From Pelotomaculum sp. UBA1371 (GTDB lineage Bacteria > Bacillota > Desulfotomaculia > Desulfotomaculales > Pelotomaculaceae): 64,000 bases of DNA. The translations under genes were made by a program, and so were the position numbers. The notes beneath the pieces were generated by a model. It had not been told where the DNA came from and did no database searches. It saw nothing but the letters and a program-made list of their open reading frames with translations. This document shows positions 1 through 9,154 of this stretch, piece by piece. Numbering within the stretch: position 1 is the first letter of the stretch; every line of letters begins with the position of its first letter. The DNA lies in NCBI GenBank assembly GCA_002305915.1, contig DBRJ01000004.1, positions 92,742-156,741 of the forward strand, written 5' to 3'.

Positions 1-522
1 ACGGGGGAACACCCTGCCTTCTTTGAGGGGATACAAATCAGTCAAGATACGTAAACGGTTCCCACCGGCGAGAATCAGTTCCTTTTCTCCGCAGTGAAGT
101 TTATCCTCATTGGACAGGAGTTCAATATCTATCTCTGTGACGGGCAACTCTTTGCGGTGAAAAGCGGCTGTAGTCCGCCGCGAATCCCTGTTCCGGAGAG
201 CTGAAGCACCGTTTTCCTGAGCTGCCAGAAATACCCGGGCAACTTTAGACAGCTCGTTGACGATCAAGGCCTGGTAGCAATGGTCAATATGGCAGTGCGT
301 AAAAAAAATATAAATGGGTCTAATCTGCTGATTTAAATCCTCCCTTAAAGCCTCTTTCAACAACGCCATTTGTTCCGGGAGTGAACCGGGGTCTATAATC
401 ACTATCTTTTGCGGGGTTCTGATGATATAGGCGGAACAAATAACATCGGGCTTGCGAAGCACCGGAAAAATATCCGCCTGCAAAGCTCCTGGGATATTTT
501 GCCATTCTTTATTTTCCAGCAT
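1..522 (-). CDS. MBL-fold metallo-hydrolase, C-terminus beyond window edge
   Basis: Reading the minus strand from the ATG at 522-520 gives an open frame of 174 codons that runs off the left edge, so the gene is partial. Residues 75-81 read THCHIDH, the HxHxDH metal-binding signature of the metallo-beta-lactamase fold, preceded by the usual IDPG strand-turn near residues 43-46. A good ribosome site (AAGGAG) lies just before the start. The gene lies directly downstream of the STAS gene on the same strand, so the two probably form one operon. The substrate cannot be told: members of this fold include thiolesterases, lactonases, glyoxalase II and nucleases. The fold is well supported by the motif; the function is unknown. 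Confidence 0.8.
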   Translation of the reverse strand, partial: MLENKEWQNIPGALQADIFPVLRKPDVICSAYIIRTPQKIVIIDPGSLPEQMALLKEALREDLNQQIRPIYIFFTHCHIDHCYQALIVNELSKVARVFLAAQENGASALRNRDSRRTTAAFHRKELPVTEIDIELLSNEDKLHCGEKELILAGGNRLRILTDLYPLKEGRVFPR

Positions 523-537
523 AACTTTCTCCTTAAG

Positions 538-849
538 CTAACCAGAATAAGGCAGGATATCAAAAATAGTGGTTAATCCAGTAAGTTTGAACACCTTATA
601 AACATTACTGTTAAGGTTAATAAGCTCCAGCTTTTTACCTTTAGGCAGCTTCTTGGCCGTCCCCAGTAAGACCCGCAAACCGGCGCTGCTGACATAGGAC
701 GTCTTCAGGAAATCAAGAACGATAGAAGTATATCCCTGATTAAGCAGCTCACTCAAAGCTTTTTCCAAAGATGGAGAAGTATTACCGTCAATTCGTTCAA
801 ATAAGCTGACAATTATTTTTCCATCCGCATCTATCCATGTTAGCTCCAT
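538..849 (-). CDS. STAS-domain protein (anti-sigma factor antagonist-like)
   Basis: This 103-residue protein is a single STAS domain. The pattern VLDFLKTSYVSSAGLRVLL (about residues 44-62) matches the region of SpoIIAA/RsbV-type antagonists that carries the phosphorylated serine; here the candidate residues are Ser54/Ser55. Such proteins bind or release a partner-switching kinase/anti-sigma factor depending on phosphorylation. No kinase or phosphatase partner is visible nearby, so its regulatory circuit is unknown. It is the first gene of a minus-strand pair with the MBL-fold gene and diverges from the DUF2953 gene. A GGGGTG ribosome site precedes the ATG. Confidence 0.8.
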   Translation of the reverse strand: MELTWIDADGKIIVSLFERIDGNTSPSLEKALSELLNQGYTSIVLDFLKTSYVSSAGLRVLLGTAKKLPKGKKLELINLNSNVYKVFKLTGLTTIFDILPYSG

Positions 850-1156
850 GCTTTCACCCCTGAACTCTGTAGAATTATTAAGCTAAAGCCCATTAATGAC
901 AATAAATAGTTTTCTTGGTTTAAAGGGAGATTCCTGCAATCTCCTGTCTATTAGGAAATTATAATTTATTTGGACGGCCTTGTGTTAATTAAAAAAAGTA
1001 TCAACCAGACCTACCACCCCAATACTTGCGGGTAGGACGCCAGATTACTTTTTATATAAAAAGGTTTTAGTCCATTTTAGCAACGTCATCTGGAAAAGGA
1101 GCCTGGATGGTATAGGATAGTTGAACAGTGGAAAAATAATGCAGAGGAGGGGTTAG
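850..1156. other. Intergenic region between divergent operons
   Basis: These 307 bases separate the minus-strand STAS gene from the plus-strand DUF2953 gene and should hold promoters for both. The only structure I can support is a small hairpin at 926-944 (GGAGATT, 5-base loop, AATCTCC) without a clear U-tract. No RNA gene is recognisable. Confidence 0.4.
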
Positions 1157-1843
1157 GTGAGCAGGCTGTACCTGGTGATTGTTCTTCTTACAGTGTTTTT
1201 GCTTATACTTTCCCTGTCCCGAATAGGGCTGCGGCTGCGTTACCGCAGGAAGGGCCGGGATGACGAGTTTGCTGTGGAATTGTTCCTCTGGGGTGGCCTG
1301 CTTGTATACAGATTCGAAATACCATTCATCAAAATAAAAAAGCCGGGCTTAAGAACAAAAGCACCTGGAGCCGGACGCCTGATCCGGCGCGTGTTAAGGC
1401 CTGCCTTTAAGATCAGGGCCCAACTTGAAGGAAAGGATGGCCGGCCGGTTATTGAAGAAAAAAAGAAAATCCGTCTTCCCGGTCCAGGCCGGATGATGGC
1501 AGTATTAATTAAACAGATTGGCCTTTATAGACGTTACAAGCCGGCCCTGTACTACCTTCTCGGGAGAACCTCCCTGCGCCGCCTGGATTGGCATACCGAG
1601 ATAGGTACCGGTGAACCGGCTCAGACAGGGGTTTTGACAGGGGTCCTGTGGGGAATAAAGGGTTCTTTACTGTCTTATTTCTATGCCTTACTTGCACCCG
1701 GCGGAGAACAACCGCGACTGACAATCAGACCGTCTTTTGAAAGGGCTTGTTTTAATGTCAGCATTGACTGTATTCTCGAGTTCCGGCTAGGTTACCTGTT
1801 TTGTACCGGGTTAAAAGCAATTGTTTTAAGAATCCGGAATTGA
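1157..1843 (+). CDS. DUF2953 membrane-anchored protein (YtfI-like)
   Basis: The protein has 228 residues with one N-terminal membrane segment (about residues 3-22), followed by a basic stretch and a soluble domain of DUF2953 type. Its length, topology and position immediately before gerW match the Bacillus ytfI-ytfJ pair, which is linked to sporulation. The GTG start is preceded by GAGGAGGGG. The molecular role of DUF2953 proteins is not known to me; an association with the spore envelope or germination is inferred only from the neighbour. Confidence 0.75.
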   Translation: MSRLYLVIVLLTVFLLILSLSRIGLRLRYRRKGRDDEFAVELFLWGGLLVYRFEIPFIKIKKPGLRTKAPGAGRLIRRVLRPAFKIRAQLEGKDGRPVIEEKKKIRLPGPGRMMAVLIKQIGLYRRYKPALYYLLGRTSLRRLDWHTEIGTGEPAQTGVLTGVLWGIKGSLLSYFYALLAPGGEQPRLTIRPSFERACFNVSIDCILEFRLGYLFCTGLKAIVLRIRN

Positions 1844-1976
1844 ACAACAGCCGGCTCCACTTGAAAGCTTTTCGAAGGTTGCAGGAACTGCCGGGGTTAA
1901 AACCAGTTTGTTCGTATATTTAAATATTTCTCAGGATAAATTAAGATTAAACGGACAGGGTGAAGGAGTGACATAA

Positions 1977-2435
1977 ATGCCCGAACATCCCATTGAAGGT
2001 TTAATGAAAACTGCTATGGAAAGTATTAAAGAAATGGTCGATGTGAATACGGTAGTAGGAGATCCGGTGGAAACTCCGGACGGGACCGTAATTATCCCTG
2101 TCTCCCGTGTTGCCTGCGGCTTTGCTGCCGGGGGGGGTGAATTTGAGGTACCCGGGGAAGGCAAAGAAGGCCAGACGGAGGGACAAATGCCCGCTTTCGG
2201 CGGCGGCAGCGGGGGCGGGGTATCAGTAAAACCCATCGGGTTTTTGGTAGTTGGTAACGGGCAGGTAAGAATGCTGCCGGTGGATGGAAACGCGCTGGCG
2301 GACCGTATTATTGATCTGGCGCCGCAGCTTCTCACCCAGATTCAGTCGATGCTCAAAAGGGAAGACTACCCGCCGGGTACAAGTGTTCATGTTTCAACCC
2401 AAACCCCGCCAAGCGCTGCGCCCCCAGCGCCCTGA
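1977..2435 (+). CDS. gerW: GerW family sporulation protein (YtfJ)
   Basis: This 152-residue protein belongs to the GerW/YtfJ family. Features seen are the N-terminal HPIEGLMKTAMESIKEMVD segment, the central VGDPVETPDGTVIIPVSRV strand block, a Gly-rich loop (about residues 73-81) and the KPIGFLVVGNG strand. In Bacillus the protein is needed for normal germination of spores. The gene follows the DUF2953 gene and is closed by a terminator. The C-terminus is Pro/Ala-rich and probably disordered. The family call is strong and is one of the better signs that the organism forms endospores. Confidence 0.88.
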   Translation: MPEHPIEGLMKTAMESIKEMVDVNTVVGDPVETPDGTVIIPVSRVACGFAAGGGEFEVPGEGKEGQTEGQMPAFGGGSGGGVSVKPIGFLVVGNGQVRMLPVDGNALADRIIDLAPQLLTQIQSMLKREDYPPGTSVHVSTQTPPSAAPPAP

Positions 2436-2511
2436 CAGAGCCTCGGCAGGCTGGCGCAAAGGAAATAAAAGGCGCTGTCTTAAAATTCTTACCCTCAATA
2501 TGGTCCAGCAA

Positions 2512-2541
2512 AACCCGGGTCTTAATATACCCGGGTTATTT
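2512..2541 (+). terminator. Rho-independent terminator after gerW
   Basis: AACCCGGGT (2512-2520) pairs perfectly with ACCCGGGTT (2529-2537) across an 8-base loop and is followed by ATTTATTT. It separates the gerW operon from the Ku operon. Confidence 0.75.
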
Positions 2542-2709
2542 ATTTAAACTCCGTTGCCGGCCTGCCCGGGCCGCAGGTGGCAGCCTGTTTTGTTTTCGAT
2601 TATAAACCGGCAGCTTCCCCCAGGTGAATTTACCTGCTGGAACAAGCCTACATAGTTGAATCAGCTTTTCAGCCGCGGGGATAATAAAAAAGATGAGGGA
2701 GGAATGAGC

Positions 2710-3552
2710 ATGAGGCCTTTATGGAAAGGTGCAGTCAGCTTCGGCCTGGTCTTTGTACCTGTGAAATTATACGCAGCCACTGAAAAAAAGGACATCCGCT
2801 TTAATTATTTGCATGAAAAATGCAAAACACCGGTACAGTACAGGCGCTTCTGTCCTTATTGCGAGACAGAGGTTCCTATGGACGAAATTGTCCGGGGTTA
2901 TGAATATGAAAAGGGTAAATATATAGTCTTGAAGGAGGAAGACTTCGGGAAACCGGCAACTGCTGGAGGCAAGAATATAGAAATCCTGGATTTTGTGGAT
3001 CTGACCGAAATTGATCCAGTTTATTACGAAAAGGCTTATTACCTCGCCCCCGGGGACGGGGGCGCCAGAGTCTATGAATTGTTAAAACAGGCTATGTCTG
3101 AGACAGGCAAGGTAGCCGTGGCCAGGGTTATCATCCGCAGCCGCGAAGCCCTGGCGGCCATCAGGGCAAGCGGAAATACACTTGTCTTAAGCACAATGCA
3201 TTTCCCCGACGAGATAAGGCAGGCAAATGTCCTGCCGGAACTGAATTACAACGTCAACCTGCAGGAGAACGAGTTAAAGATGGCCGTCAATCTAATCAAC
3301 AGTCTCTCGTCGAATTTCCAACCTGAAAAGTATAGCGATACCTATAGGCAGGGTCTGATGGAAATAATCCAGGCAAAGATAGCCGGGGAAGAAACAGCTG
3401 CTCCGGCCAAACCAGAAGCGGGAAAAGTTGTTGACCTGATGGAAGCCCTGAAAGCCAGCATTGATCTGGCCCGGGAGGAACGGGGCAGGCCGGCGGGATC
3501 AAAAACTGAAACCCCTGCAGTAAAGAGAGCCGGGCGGCGCAAAACATCATAA
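2710..3552 (+). CDS. ku: Ku protein, non-homologous end joining
   Basis: Bacterial Ku binds DNA ends as a homodimer and recruits LigD-type enzymes. The MRPLWKGAVSFGLVFVPV N-terminus is the family hallmark, followed by the Ku core and a Lys/Arg-rich tail (about 40 residues) typical of bacterial Ku. A pair of cysteines (FCPYC) lies near residue 50. I choose the ATG at 2710, seven bases after GGGAGG, over an in-frame TTG at 2656 that lacks a ribosome site; this gives 280 residues. The ligase gene starts 15 bases downstream and the polymerase follows, so the three form an end-joining operon. Proximity to gerW fits repair in germinating spores, as in Bacillus, but that is inference. Confidence 0.95.
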   Translation: MRPLWKGAVSFGLVFVPVKLYAATEKKDIRFNYLHEKCKTPVQYRRFCPYCETEVPMDEIVRGYEYEKGKYIVLKEEDFGKPATAGGKNIEILDFVDLTEIDPVYYEKAYYLAPGDGGARVYELLKQAMSETGKVAVARVIIRSREALAAIRASGNTLVLSTMHFPDEIRQANVLPELNYNVNLQENELKMAVNLINSLSSNFQPEKYSDTYRQGLMEIIQAKIAGEETAAPAKPEAGKVVDLMEALKASIDLAREERGRPAGSKTETPAVKRAGRRKTS

Positions 3553-3567
3553 CGGAGGCCAATAAAA

Positions 3568-4518
3568 TTGGGACAGGAGCCTTTACCCCTAATTCGCCCG
3601 ATGCTGGCCGTTAACTCTCTTCCCTTCGACAGCGACCTGCATCTCTTTGAAATAAAATGGGACGGCTACCGGGGTCTCCTTTATCTTGACGGGAACACAG
3701 CCTTAAGGTCCCGCAACTTGCTTGACCTGACCGGAAAGTTTCCGGAACTGGGCCGTCTACACCAAAAGGTAGCAAGGAAACCGGCTATTTTGGACGGCGA
3801 AATTGTGGTCTTTGAAAAAGGAAAACCCTCCTTTGCCCGGCTCCAAGCCCGGGGCAGATTAAATAATCCCCAGAGAATCAGCCGGGTCTCTGTAGAAAGC
3901 CCGGCTGTTTACGTAGCCTTTGATGTTTTATATGCCGATGGAAAAAACGTCATGGAACACCCCCTCAGGGAACGTAAAACGCTCCTGGCAGAAATGGTCA
4001 ACCCCGGGGCTGAAATTATTGTTCCGGATTTTATCCTGCAGAACGGCCGCAGTTTCTACGATGCCTGCGTATCCCGGGGACTGGAAGGAGTTGTCGCCAA
4101 AAAACTCGACAGCGTTTACCTTCCGGGCCGGCGCTCTATTTACTGGCAAAAATTCAGGCACACCCTGGAGGCTGAACTGGTCATCTGCGGTTACCAGACC
4201 GGCGCCTCCGGGAGAAGTCTTGGCTCTCTTGTTTTAGGAGGGTACCGGAAGGGAAAACTGATCTACCAGGGTAAAGTAGGCACGGGTTTCAGTACAACTG
4301 AGGCCGCCGCCCTCTTAGAGGGTCTGCGTAAGATCGAAACGCCCGTTGCGACATTAGAAATCCCCCTGCCGGAAAAGAAACGCACCCATTGGGTTCGTCC
4401 CCTTTTAGTCTGCTCCATTGACTATCTGACCACCACCCGGGAGGGGTACCTCCGGCATCCCGTTTACAGGGGCATCCGCTGGGACAAAACACCGGAAGAA
4501 TGCCCGGCCGTTCCTTAG
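3568..4518 (+). CDS. ligD: ATP-dependent DNA ligase, LigD ligase domain as a separate protein
   Basis: This 316-residue protein contains only the LigD-type ATP-dependent ligase. The nucleotidyltransferase motif EIKWDGYR gives Lys30 as the adenylated lysine. Motifs ILDGEIV, VAFDVLY, EGVVAKK and YWQKFR follow in order, then a C-terminal OB-fold ending near the conserved LRHPVYRGIRWDK segment. The TTG start is nine bases after a GGAGG site. The gene sits between Ku and the polymerase. No phosphoesterase domain is present here or next door, unlike the three-domain LigD of Mycobacterium and Pseudomonas. Confidence 0.94.
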   Translation: MGQEPLPLIRPMLAVNSLPFDSDLHLFEIKWDGYRGLLYLDGNTALRSRNLLDLTGKFPELGRLHQKVARKPAILDGEIVVFEKGKPSFARLQARGRLNNPQRISRVSVESPAVYVAFDVLYADGKNVMEHPLRERKTLLAEMVNPGAEIIVPDFILQNGRSFYDACVSRGLEGVVAKKLDSVYLPGRRSIYWQKFRHTLEAELVICGYQTGASGRSLGSLVLGGYRKGKLIYQGKVGTGFSTTEAAALLEGLRKIETPVATLEIPLPEKKRTHWVRPLLVCSIDYLTTTREGYLRHPVYRGIRWDKTPEECPAVP

Positions 4519-4561
4519 TTCAGCAATCGTGCTGCAAATACCTGCAAATGAGGTGTTCACC

Positions 4562-5461
4562 TTGAAGGATTCCCTTGTCTCCGTTAACGGCCACGAGGTT
4601 AAGCTCACCAACCTGGATAAACTGCTCTGGCCCGAAGGATTGACCAAGGCCCATCTTGTCAAATACTACTGGGAAATTGCCCCCTATCTCCTGCCGCATC
4701 TCTACAACCGCCCGTTAGTAATGAAAAGGTACCCGAATGGACTTGCAGGCGGACAGTTCTACCAGAAGGAGTGTCCTGATTACGCTCCATCCTGGATTAA
4801 AAGATACCCCATAGAACACTCCGAAAAGGTTGTCAACTACATTATTTGTAACGATGTCCAAACCCTGATCTGGCTGGCCAACCAGGGCTGCATCGAGATG
4901 CATCCCTGGCTTTCCAGGATTGAAAATGTGGAATGTCCGGACCTGGCTGTCATGGACCTTGACCCGGCGGAAGGGGTTTCCTTTATTGATGTTTTAAAAA
5001 CTGCCCTGCTGGTTAAAGAGGCCCTGGCCCAGTTCAACTTAAAATCATACCCCAAGACATCCGGGGCTACCGGCCTTCATATTTTTGTGCCCATAAAACC
5101 CGGCTATGCCTATCCAAGTGTTACCAGGGCCATGCAATATATAGCAGAACTGATCGTTAAAATTAATCCGGAACAGACCAGCGTAGAACGAAAGGTGAGC
5201 AAAAGGAAAGGGAAAGTCTACCTGGATTATTTACAAAACGGCCGCGGCAAAACCATGGCCTTTCAGTACAGCCTGCGGCCATTACCAGGCGCCCCTGTGT
5301 CAACCCCGCTGACCTGGAGGGAAGTCGAATCCTTGAAAATTGTCCCCGGTGCCTTTTCAATCCACAATATTTTTAACCGGCTCAAAGAAACCGGGGATCT
5401 CTACCAAAATCTGCTTTCATTGAAGCAACCCCTTGATGCCCTGCTGGATGTAGCACGTTAG
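4562..5461 (+). CDS. LigD-type primase/polymerase (POL domain) as a separate protein
   Basis: This is the archaeo-eukaryotic primase-type polymerase of bacterial end joining, which fills gaps and adds nucleotides at breaks. The catalytic metal site MDLDP (Asp132 and Asp134 of the form starting at 4562) is visible, as are VKYYWEIAPYLLPHL, RYPNG and the SGATGLHIFVP motif. The TTG at 4562 follows TGAGGTG; the in-frame GTG at 4529 has no ribosome site, so the shorter 299-residue form is preferred. It is the third gene of the Ku operon. In many bacteria this domain is fused to the ligase; here the two are encoded separately. Confidence 0.92.
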   Translation: MKDSLVSVNGHEVKLTNLDKLLWPEGLTKAHLVKYYWEIAPYLLPHLYNRPLVMKRYPNGLAGGQFYQKECPDYAPSWIKRYPIEHSEKVVNYIICNDVQTLIWLANQGCIEMHPWLSRIENVECPDLAVMDLDPAEGVSFIDVLKTALLVKEALAQFNLKSYPKTSGATGLHIFVPIKPGYAYPSVTRAMQYIAELIVKINPEQTSVERKVSKRKGKVYLDYLQNGRGKTMAFQYSLRPLPGAPVSTPLTWREVESLKIVPGAFSIHNIFNRLKETGDLYQNLLSLKQPLDALLDVAR

Positions 5462-5797
5462 CTATCCGCAAGCGGCAGCAGTTCAAATGCTTTTACCCCC
5501 TCGATACCCTACCGGGTGCAGCAAATCTGCCATATAAGAGAAATAATTCCAGGCTGTCTTATTCCCCTCGACAGGAAATTCCACGTTTAAAAAGAATCAA
5601 GGAATCCAGGGGGTTGTCTACAGCCTGGTGGTAGCTTAATCCTGGCGGCGCTGTGGTTTTCCTTTCCCCGGGAGCTTTATTTAACAATTGGTGAAAGTAG
5701 TTTTTGAGCTTACCCTTAAGAAATTTTTGGCAGATGGGAGGAAGATGTCACCTTAACCCCGAAAATGGGGATTAAGATAAGCGAGGGGGCATCTTCC
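5462..5797. other. Intergenic region before dprA
   Basis: About 336 bases between the end-joining operon and dprA. I see no gene, RNA or convincing terminator. A short frame begins with ATG at 5742 after GGGAGGAAG but stops after three codons. Part of the region may be the dprA promoter. Confidence 0.35.
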
Positions 5798-6901
5798 TTG
5801 GAAGATAGAATATACTGGTTGGGATGGCAATTGCTAATGCCGGGAGCCGGCAACAGGTTGTGGTCGCTGGTGAAGCATTTCGGCTCGCCCCGGGCTGCCT
5901 GGGAGGCCGGGAGCAAAGAGCTTGCCGGCGCTCCCGGATTAGGTGCTGAAGGAGCCGGGGTTCTGGCACGGCGCAGGGACCGGATTGACCCGGCCGGCGA
6001 GGCTGCAAGGCTGAACTCCCGGGGCATTACATTTGCCTGTCACACTGACCCTTATTATCCTGAAAACCTTCTCCAGATTTACGATCCTCCCCCGGTGGTT
6101 TTCCTCCGTGGTCAAATTAAGATGGCGGATTCACTTTCCATCGCCATTGTGGGTTCCCGGCGGCCCTCACCATACGGACTGGCGGTTGCCGAGAAGCTGG
6201 CTACAGATCTTGCCGCCGTGGGTATAACCATTGTCAGCGGCCTGGCCAGAGGGATTGATACCCAGGCACACAGGGGCGCCCTGGCAGGCAACGGCCGGAC
6301 CCTGGCGGTCCTGGGGTGCGGACTTGATGTGGTTTACCCGAGGGAAAACGCCAAACTTATGGAACAAATTGTGGAAAGGGGTGCGGTTATCAGTGAATTC
6401 CCGCCGGCCTCACCGCCGGAAGCCTGGCATTTCCCGGTCCGCAACCGGATTATCAGCGGCTTGACCAGGGGGACTGTTGTTGTTGAAGCCTCCGAAAAAA
6501 GCGGCGCCCTGATTACCGCAGATTTTGCCCTGGAGCAGGGCCGAGATGTCATGGCCGTTCCCGGCAATGTCGCAAACCCCCTCAGCAGGGGACCACACCG
6601 CCTGATTAAACAGGGGGCCAGGCTTGTGGAAGGGGCAAGTGATATCCTGGATGAAATGGGCCTGGAAAAGCTTTTTCCCGTTCCGGAAGCCGGCCAGGAA
6701 GGAAAAATGAAGATGAGCAGCGAAGAACAAGCGCTTTACAGTCTATTATCACTTGACCCGGTTTCCCTGGATGAATTGATCAGCAAGTCCGGTTTTACAC
6801 CACAAAGGGTTATGGCTGCTTTGATGTACCTGGAAATTAAGGGGCTGACAAGACAGCTGCCGGGCAAGTTTTATACCCGTGCCGGGCGCAACGTGTTCTA
6901 A
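5798..6901 (+). CDS. dprA: DNA processing protein DprA
   Basis: DprA loads RecA on incoming single-stranded DNA during transformation. The Rossmann-like core is clear: IVGSRRPSPYG, VSGLARGIDTQAH, LAVLGCGLDVVYPREN, SEFPP and the FPVRNRIISGL motif, then a C-terminal winged-helix (DprA_WH) segment. I prefer the TTG at 5798, eight bases after GAGGGGG and giving MEDRIYWLGWQ, over the ATG at 5765, which has no ribosome site; both are in frame. It precedes topA, a common order in Firmicutes. Its presence alone does not show natural competence. Confidence 0.93.
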   Translation: MEDRIYWLGWQLLMPGAGNRLWSLVKHFGSPRAAWEAGSKELAGAPGLGAEGAGVLARRRDRIDPAGEAARLNSRGITFACHTDPYYPENLLQIYDPPPVVFLRGQIKMADSLSIAIVGSRRPSPYGLAVAEKLATDLAAVGITIVSGLARGIDTQAHRGALAGNGRTLAVLGCGLDVVYPRENAKLMEQIVERGAVISEFPPASPPEAWHFPVRNRIISGLTRGTVVVEASEKSGALITADFALEQGRDVMAVPGNVANPLSRGPHRLIKQGARLVEGASDILDEMGLEKLFPVPEAGQEGKMKMSSEEQALYSLLSLDPVSLDELISKSGFTPQRVMAALMYLEIKGLTRQLPGKFYTRAGRNVF

Positions 6902-6986
6902 AGAAACTGATTATAGGATAGATTATAAAAATAATGTACAATATAGACCATAAAAAAGTCAGGCAATCTAAACGAGGTGGACGGTA

Positions 6987-9131
6987 TTGTCTAAGACGTT
7001 AGTTATTGTAGAGTCACCGGCCAAAGCTAAAACAATCAGCAAGTTTCTGGGGAAAAAATATTTTGTAAAAGCCTCCATGGGACATGTGCGGGATCTGCCC
7101 AAGAGTCAGTTTGGAGTAGATGTAAAAAACGGATTTAACCCCAAATATATAACCATCAGGGGTAAAGGTGACACTATTAAGGACTTGAGAAATGCGGTAA
7201 AAAAAAGCGACAAGGTGCTGATAGCCTCAGACCCGGACCGGGAAGGGGAAGCTATAGCCTGGCACCTGCAAAAACTCCTGGATATTTGCGATGACAGGCC
7301 GTGTCGCATTGAATTTAACGAAATCACAAAGCAGGCCATTCAAAACGCAGTTAAGCACCCCAGACCCATTGACAACAACAGGGTCAATGCCCAACAGGCC
7401 AGACGCATCCTTGACCGCCTGGTTGGTTACAACTTGAGCCCGCTGCTCTGGCGCAAGGTTAAGAAAGGCCTGAGTGCAGGCAGGGTGCAGTCCGTCGCAG
7501 TTCGCCTGATCGCTGACCGGGAAGAGGAAATCCAGAACTTTGTGCAGGAGGAGTACTGGACACTCACGGGGAGTTTTGTTAAAACAGGGTACCCCCCCTT
7601 TGAAGGAAAGCTTCACAAGTATAAAGGCAAGAAAATTGCCATAAAAACTAAGGATCAAATGAGGGAGGTACTGGAAAACCTAAAAGGGCTGCATTATACC
7701 GTAACAAAGGTTACCCGCAAGGAAAAAAGCCGCAGGCCTTCCGCCCCCTTCACGACCAGTACGCTGCAGCAGGAAGCCTACCGTAAGCTTAATTTTACCG
7801 CGCGCAAAACCATGATCGTGGCCCAGCAGCTGTATGAAGGTCTGGAGCTTGGCAAAGAAGGTTCCTCCGGTCTTTTAACCTACATTCGCACGGACTCCGT
7901 CCGGGTTTCGGAAACCGCCAGGGATGAGGCCAGGGAATATATTAAAGAGCGTTTCGGAGTTCCCTTCGTCGGGAAGGATAGCGCGAGAGCTTCTGCAAAG
8001 GGCAAGGTCCAGGACGCCCACGAAGCTATCCGCCCAACATCTGTCAGCAGGGAACCTGACCAGATTAAACAATACTTGACAAATGAACAATATAAGCTCT
8101 ATAAATTAATCTGGTCAAGATTTTTAGCCAGTCAGATGAGTCCGGCCGTTTTCGACACCACCAGCATCAATATATCTGCGGGCGATTACCTGTTCCGCGC
8201 CGCCGGATCCATCCTGAAATTCCCGGGCTATACGAAAGTTTATATCGAGGGCCGGGACGACGGAATGAAGGACGAGGATAAGCTTCTACCGGAGATTAAA
8301 GAGGGTGAAGTGGTAGAGGCCAGGTCCCTTACTGAAAAACAACATTTTACCCAGCCTCCCCCCCGTTATACGGACGCCACACTGGTAAAAACCCTGGAAG
8401 AAAAAGGTATTGGGAGGCCGAGCACTTATGCGCCCATTGTTGAAACAATCATTAAGAGGGGCTACATCGTCAGGGAAAACAAGCAGCTTTACCCTACCGA
8501 ACTGGGTGTAATAGTGGTGGACTTGCTAAAGAAACACTTCAAGGATATTATTGATGTCACCTTCACTGCAGGAATGGAAAAAAAGCTGGACAGTATCGCA
8601 GAAGGTGATTTGGACTGGGTTAAAGTTCTGGACAGTTTTTATGACCCCTTTAAGAATACCCTGGAAAAAGCAGAAGATGAAATCGGGTTGGTCCAAGTAG
8701 CTGATGAAGTCACCGAAGAGGTCTGTGAACAGTGCGGCCGAAACATGGTTATTAAAATGGGCCGCTTCGGCAAGTTTTTAGCCTGTCCGGGTTTTCCGGA
8801 ATGCCGCTACACAAAGCCCCTTTTAGAGCCCATCGGCGTCCCGTGCCCGCGCTGCGAGGGGGAAATTGTCATTCGACGCAGCAAGAAGGGCAGAAAGTTT
8901 TACGGTTGTAGCCGCTATCCCCAGTGTGATTTTGTAACCTGGGATCAACCGTCTAAAACCAGGTGTCCTCAGTGCGGCGACTTGATGGTGGAAAAAAAAG
9001 GCGCCGGCAATACTCTTGTACTAAAATGTGTCAATTCTGACTGCAGCTACAAGTTTGGTTCAAACAAGCCGGACAGCGAAGCTGCGGCGCCTGAAAAAAC
9101 CAACAAAGAGAATACCCTTACAATCCACTAG
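6987..9131 (+). CDS. topA: DNA topoisomerase I
   Basis: This 714-residue type IA topoisomerase relaxes negative supercoils. The Toprim domain begins with [15 protein letters not shown] and has DPDREGE at residues 82-88. The active-site tyrosine is Tyr299 in LLTYIRTDS. The C-terminus holds three four-cysteine zinc ribbons (CxxC...C...C type; their first cysteines lie around residues 580, 625 and 655), as in Bacillus topA. The start is TTG after GAGGTGG. It is followed after 23 bases by trmFO, the usual order in Firmicutes. Confidence 0.97.
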   Translation: MSKTLVIVESPAKAKTISKFLGKKYFVKASMGHVRDLPKSQFGVDVKNGFNPKYITIRGKGDTIKDLRNAVKKSDKVLIASDPDREGEAIAWHLQKLLDICDDRPCRIEFNEITKQAIQNAVKHPRPIDNNRVNAQQARRILDRLVGYNLSPLLWRKVKKGLSAGRVQSVAVRLIADREEEIQNFVQEEYWTLTGSFVKTGYPPFEGKLHKYKGKKIAIKTKDQMREVLENLKGLHYTVTKVTRKEKSRRPSAPFTTSTLQQEAYRKLNFTARKTMIVAQQLYEGLELGKEGSSGLLTYIRTDSVRVSETARDEAREYIKERFGVPFVGKDSARASAKGKVQDAHEAIRPTSVSREPDQIKQYLTNEQYKLYKLIWSRFLASQMSPAVFDTTSINISAGDYLFRAAGSILKFPGYTKVYIEGRDDGMKDEDKLLPEIKEGEVVEARSLTEKQHFTQPPPRYTDATLVKTLEEKGIGRPSTYAPIVETIIKRGYIVRENKQLYPTELGVIVVDLLKKHFKDIIDVTFTAGMEKKLDSIAEGDLDWVKVLDSFYDPFKNTLEKAEDEIGLVQVADEVTEEVCEQCGRNMVIKMGRFGKFLACPGFPECRYTKPLLEPIGVPCPRCEGEIVIRRSKKGRKFYGCSRYPQCDFVTWDQPSKTRCPQCGDLMVEKKGAGNTLVLKCVNSDCSYKFGSNKPDSEAAAPEKTNKENTLTIH

Positions 9132-9154
9132 GAATTGTTTTATTACAGGTACGG

